The position numbers were made by a program, and so were the translations under genes. Positions 41,457 to 53,740 of a stretch of 64,000 bases of DNA are shown here, one piece after another (within the stretch, counting starts at the first letter, position 1; each line of letters begins with the position of its first letter). The notes under the pieces are model-generated. The model was not told the origin of the DNA, made no database searches, and worked only from the letters and a program-made list of their open reading frames with translations. The DNA is from Bryum argenteum (Eukaryota; Streptophyta; Bryopsida; Bryales; Bryaceae): assembly GCA_037043015.1 (NCBI GenBank), contig CM073325.1, positions 7,791,001 through 7,855,000 on the forward strand, given 5' to 3'.

Positions 41457-44400
41457 TCAATAGAATCTTGAAGACGATGGACGCACTCTCGTCGTGCGTG
41501 AATCGCCCGGCTCACGCGCGAGAGTGTACCTTATGCCATCGGTATTATAGTAAAAGCCGTCTCCAAATGTCATCATTGGTGCGAAGGCCTCGTTGAAAGC
41601 TATGGTGTCCGCTGATTCTGTAGATTGTGGAATGGATGGCACTATTGGTCTCGTTTGAATTGGAGTATCTAGAACCACCTCCGGTATCTCTGATCCTTCC
41701 TCAAAGCCATTAGGTTCCACAGACGAATGAAGCCCGTCGTCACATGAGTTATGATCAGGCGAGGGTACATCTGTGTCATACTCACGCGGCTGTCGTACAT
41801 TTGCCAATGTGTATGGTGCTGGAATAGAAGTATCCGCTTCATCTCCAAGCTCGTCCTCGTCACTACCGCCTTCCTCTGAACCTATGTTCATCGGATCTTC
41901 GCCCTCGGAAATGCCAACGCTAGTCTTTCTCCTTTGTTGCACTGTCATCTCAGGGATCTGAAATTGTCCTTGGAAGTTGACAAACAACTTTGTATACAAG
42001 AAGTTTAGCCTTTCTAGGCTATCGTCAATGACAATGATCTCCGATCCATGGAAACCTCTATGAAGGATTGTCGGAATGGCCGTTGTAATGTTATACGCAA
42101 CAAACCCCAACCAATTGGCAAAATACGCATCCACCAATCTTAGAGAGCTCGGATGGCGATCTCTCGAGTCTATCACCCTCCGACGGTTGATGTGTCTCAC
42201 TCCATTGATCGTGAAATACAAGTGGTAGTGGGCGGTCCCCGTAAACATAATTCTGTTTGGGAAGTATCAACAGGTGTTGTTGCATATAAACAACAACACC
42301 TCCAAATGGTTCCACCGCTTCTCAGAATCGACACACCCCGTGTAAAGTTGAGGGCATACGATCAACCGAGTTTGCGCCAAAACGCCCAACATCCATGTCG
42401 TTGAGTGCCACCACCCTCGGGAAGTTTGAGCTTCGCGAACAACTCGGCATCGCAAACACGGCCGCGGTAATGATGAATATTGTTCCATCGTTCAACGCAT
42501 GTATTCCACGCGACAATTGTGCAATAACTTTGGTGAATCGCTTCTTCTTCCTGGCGACCGTCTCCATGTCTTCCCCACCATGTCGACAATCAACAACCCA
42601 TAAGTACGATTGTGTCAATCATGGGACATCGGATGAAATAATCCTTCCTGCTCGAACCATAAGATGATCTCGGTGACGGATGCGAGTTGGCCTTCGAACT
42701 TGAACACCCACTTCCACGTAACGGTAGTGGCACCACCCTCATCTCGCGATGCTTCCACTTCTCCATGTTAGCTTGTTGCAATGTCCCGATAGTGAACCTC
42801 ACGGGAGGTGGGAATAAGTTCACTTATGTCTGCCAACTTGGGCACCTTCTCTCGTGTAGGTTTAGCCCATGCGGCTTTTGTGTCTTTTGTGTCCTTGCCA
42901 AATGCATCAATTTGCTCCTTGCTCCCGGGAAAATACTTCCGTACAGATATGTGGAAGAATTCTTCCGTGGAATTAGGTGAGCACTCTTTGTTGGACACCA
43001 TTAACCAACGAGTGATATTAGCGACCGCTTCTTGTCTCATGATCCGGTCAACTGCACCTGCAATAGTACGGGGATCCCTAGACGCATCCTTGATGGCGTG
43101 AAAGTAATATGATTGTCGAGGTCTGCGGCGGTCCTCCCCCACTGGCTTAGCTGCACAAGACTTGACTAGCCGTAGATAAGCAGACGGTGGAACCACATTC
43201 AGCGGCCTCAACCAATGCATGGTCATTCGCTTCCGATGCTCCCGTACATCCACAGTAGGATCTAGGTTGTTCTTGTCTGCAAACGCCTTCCACTTCTTCT
43301 CCTCTTCCTTGCTATAAAAGAGATGGCCATCTTCGTAGTCCTTGCACACTTGAAGGATAGCTTCGTAACACTTGCGCCGGGATTCCACGCATGAATGGTC
43401 AAGTCACGATCCGCTTTACCAACCTCTTGATTGTTATACCTTTGTTGCCCTCAACAAAGTTCTTCTGCACTGCATTAGCCGCACACACCAGAGCTTTAGC
43501 CCTGCGTTCATCGTCTGCACGAACCAAGCTATCAGGCTTCCCATACAACTCCCAAATCTCGCGTAGCTTTCTCAAGTCCTCATCCATGGTGGAATATTTT
43601 GTCCTATTCCATTCCTTTTTGTTGACCCGCGCGGACTTCGCTAGGTACAATGCAGGATCATCGTATACGACAAATGGTGCCTCCCGCATTTCAAAGATGT
43701 TAATAAACTCAAGATGAGAGTTTGTGTTGAGCAACTTCTTCCTTCGCAAAATTGCAGTACCGCAACTATGTGTTGTCCATCCACCTGCTCCCAAATGATC
43801 CTCTCCTCGCCCAACACAACGGAATGTGTTGTACCGTGAATAGACGCTAATCCGTCTCAGATCAAATATGCGTTGGAACTCGTTGAGCTCTTTTCGGCGG
43901 GAATGCCACCTCTTCTCGCCGAACCACACCATCGTCAATAGTGACATCCACAATGTATTGATCGGACAAAAAAACCAACTTGCTTCACACAAGTCTTGTT
44001 CTCCTGGATGTCTCATAAAGTCATAAACCTCTCTAACTCTCTTTGCAGAGAGTACCCGATGGTTTGTCAAAGGACTCTCCACTTGGATAATCTTGTCGAT
44101 CTTCACCTCGAATACAATGTCCCCCATAGTGATCATTTCGCACTTTCGCTTCGAGAGGTATCGGTGCTAGGAACTTACTTGACGTTGAGGCCTCCAACGC
44201 CATCCTCGGTTCCGACTCAATCCTCTTCGTCCCCGGTCCGATACTTTCTCAAACACGCCCTCCACTCGCCGATACATTCAGTGAAGAACTCGATACATGT
44301 TAGATGCTCCATCGCTGAAATCGAAACCTCATGGTTGTAGACCCACTACCCCTACCACGCGCCTCGATCCTCGTCCGCTTGACCTCGCACCACTTGTAGC

Positions 44401-45171
44401 CACATTCGACGATCGTCCACCAACCGGGATGCTATGTCGCTCTCTCACGTCGTGGCCGCTTTGAAGACGTCCTCTTCCGGATAGAGGAACACTTCCTACA
44501 AAGCGGCTCGATAGTCGCGATATTTGGGGACGGGCACAGATTGTGCAATCTGCTGAAGTGGCTGGTAATCCAACTCATCTCCAATAACATAACTACGATG
44601 AATTGGATCCGTCTCTTCTGGTTCAGCTGGTGGACCTTGTGATGTTGCATGTGTTGGATCCGCCTCTAGTAATGCTTCGTACTTAATATGGGCATCCATA
44701 AGAACCATAATTGCTCGTGCCACATCCTCCCGTGATAACCCTAGACAATGTAACATATGCTCCCCGCCGTTTGTGCGTCTCGCAGAGCGATATTCACCAA
44801 AATTTCTGCAAGGTATTGAGAAATTTCACGGACCTGCACTTTGCAAGCAAGGATTCGGAATGGATGCAAGAAGAAGGCATCCTCGACAGAGAAGTCTTCC
44901 GCATTGCTTCATCGACATCTCGGACACATCACATATATCATGTCGGACGATGGGCGGGTAGTAATTGCTTGAATCTCGCCAAAACGCGCTTGCTTAACGC
45001 CGACGTCTGGTCCCTTATTTTAAAAGGTTGGTGCGTCATCCACAAATAAGGCTTTGAGGGGTCCTCTTCTACAATCCACCATCCGTGCTTCTCCCATGTC
45101 TTGTCGATTTTGCAGTTGGTTCCGATGTTGCGAGGCATGGCAACCTGATCATCATTGGAATACAATATCAT
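41457..45171 (-). pseudogene. Unrecognised minus-strand coding block of the large element
   Basis: Read from 45171 down, good coding stretches appear in order but in different frames. They are 45171-44938 (MPRNIGTNCKIDKTWEKHGW, WIVEEDPSKPYLWMTHQPFK), 44756-44496 (SREDVARAIMVLMDAHIKY), 44136-43399 (246 codons, with VREVYDFMRHPGEQDLCEAS and a charged KKEWNRTKYSTMDEDLRKL part), 43388-42768 (207 codons, KEEEKKWKAFADKNNLDPT) and 42248-41457 (264 codons, HLYFTINGVRHINRRR with a very acidic middle). Short pieces between (DMETVARKKKRFTKVIAQLS) fill the gaps. GC content is well above the flanks. Frame changes may be introns or frameshifts; I favour an eroded gene. No family is recognised. Position opposite the DUF7869 block suggests an accessory gene or second transposition protein. 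Confidence 0.45.
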
Positions 45172-45614
45172 TATGGTTAATATGGTGTAATTTAGAGTCT
45201 ATTTGACAATTGTTTTGATTTCTATTCAATAAAATATTGATAACTTATACCAAAATTCACCATCCGACGACATGGTTCATGTGAATAGAGACTAACATAG
45301 GCCATTTTGTTTGTTTTGATTCTAATATGACTCCATGTGGAAGATGTTTTATGGTTGACGACTCTTTAGCCCCGAAAAGCCTAGGCCATTATTCTTCAAG
45401 AAACACTTCAAATCTGTCACTATCAAAAAGTGGCTTCAAAATCTAGTTTTAGAGTGAAATTTAAGACTTCTAATCCTAGAATCTTAAAATAAACATTGAT
45501 ATAAAGCCACCAAAATTTTTAGGCTACTATGCATCGGAAGGATTAAAATATTATAGCATTTGAAATCATAAGAATAATTCATTTGCTTAATTGTATTGAG
45601 TGGTCTAGCACACT
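45172..45614. other. Gene-free AT-rich stretch inside the large element
   Basis: Nothing is recognisable. It is likely the upstream region of the minus-strand coding block. Confidence 0.4.
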
Positions 45615-47024
45615 TTAACCCCTAAACGCCCCAGCCTATTTTTAGCAGAAAAGCACATTTCCCTAGAAATCGTCATAGATGAAAATGAAGAGAAGCTATT
45701 AAGATCTCAACCGTACGAACTTGTAATAGACTTATCGAAGATCATGTGGACCAAAATTTGAGTCATGAGGCCTTATAGATCGGGAGATCATAACATATTA
45801 ATACTAAAAACAAATTGCAAAATTTCATCATTTTCACTTTGAGGTGGAAATGCTACCAATATACCTATTGCAATGAAAAAATCACCAACTAGAAAGATGT
45901 TCACCTTCATCTTAATAAGTCCTTTACCCAATAAAAATTCATCAAAAAAATTTCTTGGCTCAAATAAAAGCCATGCAATGGTAAAAACTGCCAAAAATTT
46001 TACAAAGGAAAATTAGTCCAAAACTAGACCCTCTGCATTCAATTTCATGCCCTATCTTCAAAACATCTTCGATCTTGTTAAGGTTTCTACCAATTAGACT
46101 AGACTCTAATTGGAGGCCATTCCAAAAAATTAAGTTGAAATCCAACGGTGGATGAAGGAGATATAGCTCCTCAAATATCATCCATTTTCTCACTTTATTT
46201 GTTGACAAAACATCATTGCAAATCCAATAGCAAAGTCATTTGGATCAAAAAACTTCTCACTACAAAGTTGTTAGGAATCACCTTAACCCTTAAGCGCCCA
46301 CAGTGTCGTTTTTTGACATTTTGGATGTGAGGCTCCGTCTTTGGTGCACAACTCCGCTTTCATCCCATCGATTTTTCATCCGCCGTTTTTTTTGCTCAAC
46401 TTCCCGGTGGGTTTACTCTACTCCCTCCTTGGATAAATAGTAAAAACCTTGATCCTCAATTTGTGAGAGTGGACGAAAGAGATTTTTCATGAAAGTTTTG
46501 GTGGTGTGATCTTCACCCCTTTTTTGCATGGATCTTGAAATCCATACCTCCAAATGGCATGCAACTTGGTGGTCACACTAATTTCCTTGCTCCACAGAAG
46601 ATCCTACGGTTGGATTTTCCATTTTCATCTTTTATTTGTTTTTACGCAATTTTGAAAAAATCAGCATTATTACCAACTGTTAGGAGCTTTACCCCCCCTT
46701 GGGCATTTAGGGGTTAAGATCATGACCATGAAAAAAAAATCATGAAAAACTTTTTTAATTTCACATAATTGGCTTGCAATGATAATACATGCCCCATGCT
46801 TGGAAACCCAAAAACAAGAGCTGTCTTCACTAAAGTGCATTCCATTAATTCATACTTTATTGTATGGGCTTGCAAATTCTACAACACAAACTAGACTTGA
46901 TTTGGAACCTAACCCAAGTGATTTCATCCAAAACGGACCTCGGATGAAGAAGATATGGCTATTCAAAGTTGCTGCCTTCCATCCAAAATGTCGTTTTTCG
47001 ACATTCGGCGCGTTTAGGGGTTAA
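45615..47024. mobile_element. TTAA-flanked piggyBac-like element, ~1.4 kb, with nested insert
   Basis: The element 45619-47020 (CCCCTAAACGCC...GGCGCGTTTAGGGG) lies between TTAA at 45615-45618 and 47021-47024. It is the most complete copy of the family also found at 21.6, 23.1, 24.1 and 39.2/53.7 kb. Without the nested 427-bp insertion it would be about 0.97 kb, like 23142-24112. No transposase ORF is present. Confidence 0.8.
46283..46717. mobile_element. 427-bp TTAA element nested in another TTAA element
   Basis: The insert 46287-46713 sits between TTAA at 46283-46286 and 46714-46717. Its ends are CCCTTAAGCGCCCACAG and GGGCATTTAGGGG. The paralog at ~23795-23825 runs through this point uninterrupted (GATGCATCTAAATATCAAACC), whereas here GGAATCACC-TTAA and TTAA-GATCATGACC flank the insert. 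Confidence 0.75.
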
Positions 47025-47688
47025 TTTCACTTGGCTTAAAAAAAATTCACTATACAAGGTCTAACTTCTTTAAAATCATGATTGGCATGATCATGTTGGT
47101 TACCTTAAAACCAATTTCTAGACATGGAAAAGGTGTGTAGCATATTCAAAACAAATATGCAAAGGATCGAGATTGAAATTATTTGACAAACTTTTATGCC
47201 ACATTTTATTCTTTTGTGAACTCAACATGCTTTAGAATGAAAATCCAAAATGATTGATAAGAATTTATTTATCACATAAATTTTTCGCTAGAAAAAAAAA
47301 AAAAATTAAATGAAGATCTATAGGTTTTATGTAGGAAATAGTGTTTTTTTCTCTCCCTTGACCAAAATGTGCGAACATGTTTGACTGGGGTTAAATGCTC
47401 TTTTTACAGTGAAGACAATTTTAGAAATTTGGAATTGTAAAAGAAGGTAATATTCTTTAGTCTCAAACGACTGTATGTGAAAGATGTTAGTTCTACAATA
47501 TCTGCATTAATATTTTTACTATCATGTGTTGCTAAATGTTTTCATTTTTCTTGTTCTTAAGCAAGTAATTATAATGTATGACGGGTATCAATATGGGCGG
47601 GTATCCCTCATGGGCGGGTATCAGACGTTTGAAATGGCTTTAATATAGTAAATGGGATGTTTATTGGAGTTCACTTGGTTGATTGTTT

Positions 47689-47716
47689 CAAGGGGTGTGC
47701 GCGCGCACACCCCTTG
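47689..47716. repeat. Perfect 28-bp palindrome
   Basis: The half-site CAAGGGGTGTGCGC is followed directly by its reverse complement, with an alternating GCGCGC centre. It stands in otherwise AT-rich DNA. It could extrude as a cruciform or be a decayed element end; no protein site is known to me. Confidence 0.85.
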
Positions 47717-48198
47717 CAATCTCTGATAATTTTTTTATTATTTCTATTTTTTAAAGATTCTTAAATTTTTTTAGGGTTTAAGGTTTTAAGATTAGGATTT
47801 TGGTGGCTTTGGTGGCGGCTGCATGGCTGCAACAAAGACCACAAAGAGGATGAAGGGAGGAAGACGAAGATTCTAACATATCGAGTACAAAGTGGACAGC
47901 TTGAATAGTAGCGTACCTGTACAAGAGCGAACAAGAACCCAAAATGCACGCCGCAACAGTAGCAACAATACCAATGATAGCAATGAGGAATAGCAACAAG
48001 ATCAGCAAGTAGCAAGCATCGATTAGGTAGCAACAGCAGGCGGCGATCTGGTACAATAGCAGCAGCGATTCGGTACTAGAGCAAGCAGCGATTCGGTACA
48101 GCAGCAAGCGACAAGGAGAATCGGCAAAAAGATTTTTGGTTGCAACAAGTCACGAAACTCTCCTAGTGCTCTACAGATCGTCCTAGCAGCGTTCTTGA

Positions 48199-48440
48199 GA
48201 AACACGAGCAAGAGCGGAGGAGGAAGAAAAGACAATAGCAACCTGCAGAAACACGAGCAAGAGCGGAGGAGGAAGAAATGGCAACAACGACCTTCAAAAA
48301 CACGAGCAAGAGCGGAGGAGGAAGAAACGGCAACAACGACCTTCAAAAACACGAGCAAGAGCGGAGGAGGAAGAAACGGCAACAACGACCTTCAAAAACA
48401 CGAGCAAGAGCGGAGGAGGAAGAAAAGGCAAGTGTGCAAG
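48199..48440. repeat. 49-bp minisatellite, about five units
   Basis: Units start with AACACGAGCAAGAGCGGAGG at 48201, 48250, 48299, 48348 and 48397, an exact 49-bp period. Because 49 is not a multiple of three, any translation changes frame at each unit, so it is not a protein repeat. The inner units are almost identical, indicating recent expansion. Confidence 0.9.
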
Positions 48441-48477
48441 AAGATCAGAAGCGGGGAGGTCAGATGAAAATCAAAGA

Positions 48478-48635
48478 GAGGTGGTAGAGGTGTTCGCCGG
48501 ACACCCCTCGCCCCCGCTTGTTCTTTGCGGGTGACCTGCGGCGGCCGAGGTGCAGCGCTGCGCCAAGGTGGGCCGCTCAGGCAGGCCGCCAAAGAAAAGC
48601 GGTGGCCGGGGTGTCCCTGCAACACCTCTACCACC

Positions 48636-48684
<49 letters not shown>
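48478..48684. repeat. GC-rich inverted repeat followed by 44 T
   Basis: Arms at 48478-48507 (GAGGTGGTAGAGGTGTT then GGACACCCC) and 48608-48637 are inverted over 30 bp with about three mismatches around a GC-rich 100-bp loop, unlike the AT-rich surroundings. T44 follows at 48641-48684. It could be a MITE-like hairpin inserted beside a poly(A) tail of a minus-strand retroposon lying to the right, or a structured transcript end. I cannot decide. Confidence 0.7.
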
Positions 48685-48689
<5 letters not shown>

Positions 48690-50049
48690 TTTAAATTATG
48701 TCATTTTTTAGTTGATGAATGTCTAATCAAAGGTATTTTTATTGTTGTATTATAGCAATTTTGTTGTATCTTAAGTTTTTTAAAAAACTTTCTATAATTA
48801 TGAAAACAATTGAATGATTTTAGTAGAAGGCTAATGTAATCTACAAGTTATTGTTTCACTAAATTCTTGAAATTTTGTTGTGTGTTGTGAATCATTTTTT
48901 TAATTCTTAAAATTCACCTAAAATGAAATTTATTTATTTATTTTTCTTTCAAATTCCAAGATGACTCAAAATGTAAGTTTACTTAGTTGAATAATCTCTA
49001 ACGCACGAGTGTTTGCATTGCTAAATTCCGGTTTATTTGTTGTATGTTTCCAGGTCTATATATTTTACATCTATTGAAGAGCATGTCTAAGAATGGACAT
49101 GTGGTGTGAACACCACTTGGTTCTAAGCCCTATAAAGCTAACTCATTGAGGTGGGAATAGTTTAGTTACAATTTGATTTAATATTTTTTGTTCTTCTATA
49201 AAACTTTGTTCCTACTTGAGTGCAATTGAATCATTGGTTGCAAGTTTTATTCAACTTTCATTTTTATAATGTAGTAGAAGTTAAAGTTAAAGTTTAAAAT
49301 TACCATATTTTCCAAACAATAATATATTGCATTCATACAAGAACACATGATAATTCTATCCATCGCTATGAAAATAGATCATACAATGAATATTGCAAAT
49401 ATTATTTTTTCTTGCAAATTTAATTGAACCTATAAGTAAGTTGTAACTTTCTATAATCATTGTCATTGCAATAATTATTCCTTTATCCTAAACAATACCA
49501 CCATCTTTGTGATTTTATGCACGCTCAAAGCATGATGTAGGATTTATAATGGAAATTGCCATAGGTACAAAGTAATTTGACGCCATTTCATGTTGTCATT
49601 GTCTTTTTTTATTTCAATCAACGATTTTTAGCAATGTATTATGAAACGCAAACAATCCAATTCCTAAGGTGTAACATAGTCTTGGACAAGGTATCAAACA
49701 TGATGATTGTTATTTCCATGTAATCAAAACTTAGCATCGTATTATTTTATCCAACACATGTCTGTAGAGGTAGATAAACCGTTCTCTTAACAATTATATA
49801 CAATATCATTACGAACTTAGTAACCAACATTAACAATCATGTTTGGAAGCAAAAATTTATGTCCTTGAACATATGTTCGTTTGAATGAATGATATTTTCT
49901 ATTGCTTACACACATATTTTCACATGTTTGCAATGTATAGGTTCCTATTAGTTCAACAACGACAATGGATGACTCCAATTTCCAAATCCCTTTAGTACAT
50001 CAAAACACCCAATCTGACGATGTCATTAATCCGAACGGTTCGGTGGGAG

Positions 50050-52999
50050 CGCGATTAATCGAGCTAACAAATGCGGCGGACTGGAGATGGTATTACTCGC
50101 GTCATTTCATCTCAATTGGGAAGGACATTTGAATTGTTATCGAAAAGAAGAGAAGTTGTCGGCAGAACTAGGGAGTATACATTTGAAATCCGCGCGCAAT
50201 CGCATGCATGGATCGAAGTTATTCCCGTCCGAGGTGGCGACGCGCATCACTAGGGTAGACGATGCATTGCGTTGGACCGGAGAGATTGTGGGAGAGCGTC
50301 TTGGAATGTGTGTTGGATTGATCATCCGTTGGCACAAGTCTTATCTACGTCGCGATAAGCCATGGAACCCACCATTCAAAATGGCGAGGACGTATTGAAT
50401 GGGTGCCAAACGCCACCGCATTTGAGGAGGTTGGCGCAAGAATTTGATTTCCACGACAACTTCAACACACCTGATCCACCGATAGGTCTCGGCGCATGGT
50501 ATAGCTTCAAACCCCGTAGATGAGAACTCTCCATTTTCTCAAAGTCTCCTTCCAACATCCGAGATTTGCCCCATGTAGATGGGCTTGTTTCATGTCGTAG
50601 CGGCCCGACGTCCATATTCTATGCAAAATAGAAGAAGCGAGAGATTCCAGGGAGACATCTTCTGAGAAGGTATATCTACGAAGGTATCTCTTCTAAGCGT
50701 CTGCGGGCAATAGGGCGAGGAGGATGCAAACAAAATTGTTTGAGAGACATTCAAGAACGGTATCTATTGGACATGCGTTATAATGCGTGGGCTTCTACTT
50801 ATGCAATTCAAGTCTTGGATGAGACAAATCTTTGCTTTTTTATACACGGACGGAACGTTTCCAACGAGATAAATTTATCACAAAGTTAGATGGCAAACAA
50901 GTTTGTAATGCTTGTTATCTTTCTGGGCGTTGGATATTCACAAAGACGGTTTAAACAATCAAGAAGGAGTGTTTAATATATGGAAAGAGTGGCGGCGATT
51001 CACTTCAGAATGCCTTTTCAAACCCGCCGGGAGAGCACTAGAATGTCGTGCCGGCGGAGGCCTCATTTAAATCATTTGTGGACGAAGGTTTGGTTGTCCT
51101 CAACCTCATCGATCAATTCTTCGTAATGATGACAACGGGTGGTGCTCTTATTCTCCTCGCCTGAATACTCGGAAGTCCGATATATTCAATTACGTGAACG
51201 AGGAGGTGAAGAGAGTTTGTAACGGAGAAACCATTTTAATTAGCTCGTTCGAAGGATGTGGCGCGATCGGGTATCCTCATGCCCAGCGTACCTCCATTCT
51301 CGAGGTTTTCAAAGTGTTATCACTCCCGGGAATATAAATGTGCCATGGAGGAACCACGAATGCAGATCTTTCGGATCAAAACAAAAGAGTTGTTTATGAT
51401 GCATCCTTATTCGGATGGAGGAACGGAGGGATTATTGGATATTTAAGAGGTCGTCTTATATCACCGGAGTTGTACATGTGCGCATCAGTTGTTGATGGCG
51501 GGATCAAAACACTACCACGGTGGTGCAGAAGAATCGTCAAACCGTGAAGAACATCGAGTATCGGTTTGTGAAGACCCATTTGTGTGGAGCCTCGTGCGTG
51601 GGATTGGTTTATCTTTGCGATGTGTGGTTCGGCGCGCACCACAAAATACGATAGCAACCAACCAGTGGCGCATTGTTGCGCGTGATAGGAGATGTGAAGA
51701 GGAGAAAACGCTTTTGCCTCAACATTACGTGTCAAGCGGATAATCGCACACGAGAGAATAAAAACATTTACATGTTTGCTCTATGTGTTTCATTGGTGGG
51801 ATTGGGTTTTTTTCAAGAGGTGGAGCTCTCTTTCCTTATAGTGGGCCATACACACAAAGATATCGACCAACGCTTTAGTTGTATATCTAATGTGTTGAAG
51901 AGGTCGGACATCGACTCATTGAAGGAAATGCTTAGTCTAATAGAACAAGGTACATCCATAACAGAGGCGTTTGTTAGCGCCAGACTCTTAGAAAATGTGT
52001 GGGACTGGAAGTCCTTCATAACCCCTCACTTAGTGACGGGTGGGGACTCTTTGGTTGGCATAACCTTTCCGCACCACATGCGATTCTATACGGACAATCG
52101 AGGGGGTCGGTAAGGTTCGAGACAACACAAACATTATAGCAAGGATAAATGGGGACCTGAGTTAGGGACAAAGACGTTGCAATCGCTACCAAATAAAGAA
52201 GAACGACCATCGTTTGCAAAGGTGTTTGCAGCTGATGAAAGGGAGTTGAAGGCATTGGATGACTTTATTGCATACAAAGAAAGGTGCATTCAAAGATTCC
52301 AACATCCGGGAAAAAATGGTGAAGCTAAAAGAGAGGCGAACATTTGAAACTATACCTAGCCAAATTTCCAAGAAAGATCGTAGCAACGAGCATAGTTCTT
52401 CACTTTTTGGCCTTCGAGGTATTAGAGACATCACCTCTTCAGAGATGCATCAATAGGTGTTATTGACGATCGAAATGAATCAAACCACGAGATTACTATT
52501 GTGGACCAAATAGTGGCGATCTTCCAAATTCTGAGGCTAGAGGATACTTTGGTCATCGAAGAGAGAGGCCACCTAACCAAGCAGTGCGTAGGGCACAAAG
52601 AACGGCTCGCAGTCACATCTTTGATGGAACCGAAGAAAGAGCGGTATCAGAAGGTACTGACGATCCTTTTCCCCACCTTGATCCTCAATCCGATATCCGT
52701 TACCGGACAATTTGTAGCCCTCGGTGTTGATCGTGCGAGTAGACGAGGGTGTTCCATTTTATTTAGGGAAGGTGATTGAAGACGGAAAAGGCCGGAATAA
52801 AATCAAGATGAAAGTTTGTTGGTATTGGCCAATTATTCGAGGGGGAGTTGGTGACGGACCGAGTTCCTCTTTACAACGGTATGCAAACTGTTTGGATTCA
52901 TTGTGGGAGCCATCTGGGGAGAATCACGATTGGATAGAGAAAGAGGCATGTATTTTTTCATGGGCGGACGAACCAAAAAGAATCATGTCCCTGTCATAG
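50050..52999 (+). pseudogene. DUF7869-like transposase relative, decayed
   Basis: The best-preserved part, 51709-52110, reads ADNRTRENKNIYMFALCVSL, then FFQEVELSFLIVGHTHKDID and QRFSCISNVL. This matches the pattern of DUF7869 proteins (acidic DN with ENKN, later GHTHxDIDQxFS), which I believe adopt an RNase H-like transposase-type fold. Upstream, in shifting frames, are CKQNCLRDIQERYLLDMRYN (near 50727) and GKQVCNACYLSGRWIFTKT (near 50892), the N-terminal Cys-rich part of the family. Downstream, 52724-52999 has VPFYLGKVIEDGKGRNKI and VCWYWPII, like the C-terminal small beta domain. Several stops and frameshifts separate the pieces, so it is not functional as it stands. It is divergent from the 41.5-45.2 kb block and ends about 0.7 kb inside the right TIR. 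Confidence 0.6.
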
Positions 53000-53740
53000 T
53001 CGGGGAGAAACCGCAATGTCTTTGGAGTCACGGGTTCCAAGCAACATTTGCATTATCCAATCTGCAAAGGCCCACATATTAGAATATATCGCAATGCAAA
53101 CCCAAGCTATCGACGATGACCGGTTGCAAGCCGCATTAGATATTAGTACGTAGTCCATGTGTTTGTGTACACATGGTGTTTCTAAGTGTATATACGTACT
53201 AGATAGTACAAGATCGCAAGGATTATTTTCAGACGTGTTGTTGCGATGAACATATGGGTTGAATTTAGTTGTATTATCGATTATATACATAACTTGGTAT
53301 ACATTTAGAATCATGTTTTAGATACTTTTCTACCACATATATACAAAGTACAATATGAAGTATATTTTTATTAAATGTCCATTGGAACAATTTGGTGCCT
53401 ACTTTTATTAACAGTTTGGTGCTTGCGTCATTTTGCTCACCAAAAATATATTAACTATAATCTACACAATTTGTAGCATATACTAAGCATTTCAAATATC
53501 CCTGGACAAAAATATTTGTATTATTCACATGGATTTATACCAAAAATATGTTCACAATGCCATTAGAAGTCTTTTTATATTACCACTTCTAACAATACGC
53601 AACATTCTTTGCAAAACACCTTTTTTTCCAGAAAAAATCAAGTTTAAAAATAAAAAATTCCATTTTTGCAAGAAATGGCCATCGTAGTACCCAAGTGCAC
53701 TTTTAAATAGCCGGGTGCATAATTGCTTAATTGCGCGTTT
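53000..53740. other. Right terminal region of the large element
   Basis: There is no gene. It includes the short inverted GTGTTTGTGTACACATGG near 53159 and the TIR at 53715-53735, with GTGCACTTTTAAATAG just inside. Confidence 0.45.

Larger units (their letters stand above)
47025..50049. other. AT-rich interior of the large element with unusual repeats
   Basis: There is no gene. It holds a perfect palindrome (47689-47716), GCAGCGATTCGGTAC repeats near 48058-48100, a 49-bp minisatellite, a GC-rich hairpin with a 44-T run, and then about 1.3 kb of featureless AT-rich DNA. A 60-90 codon open stretch across the minisatellite is a by-product of the repeat. Confidence 0.5.
40634..53735. mobile_element. 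Candidate ~13.1-kb TIR element with divergent coding regions
   Basis: A 21-bp sequence at 40634-40654 (core GCAATTAAGCAATTATGC) is the exact reverse complement of 53715-53735, and AAGTGCACT follows inside both ends within about 20 bp, so imperfect inverted repeats extend further. The ends enclose a decayed minus-strand coding block (41.5-45.2 kb) and a decayed plus-strand DUF7869-like block (50.0-53.0 kb), each about 0.7-0.8 kb from its end. The right end abuts the resumed half of a split TTAA element, as expected of an insertion. No target duplication was found, and the left neighbour is a foldback element, so exact termini are uncertain. The interior also holds a younger TTAA element (45619-47020), a minisatellite and a GC-rich hairpin. 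Confidence 0.55.

Noticed and set aside
48195..48487. Arg/Lys/Glu-rich protein repeats at the 49-bp minisatellite
   Set aside because: A 49-bp period shifts frame at every unit; open reading in several frames is a by-product of a purine-rich repeat with no stops.
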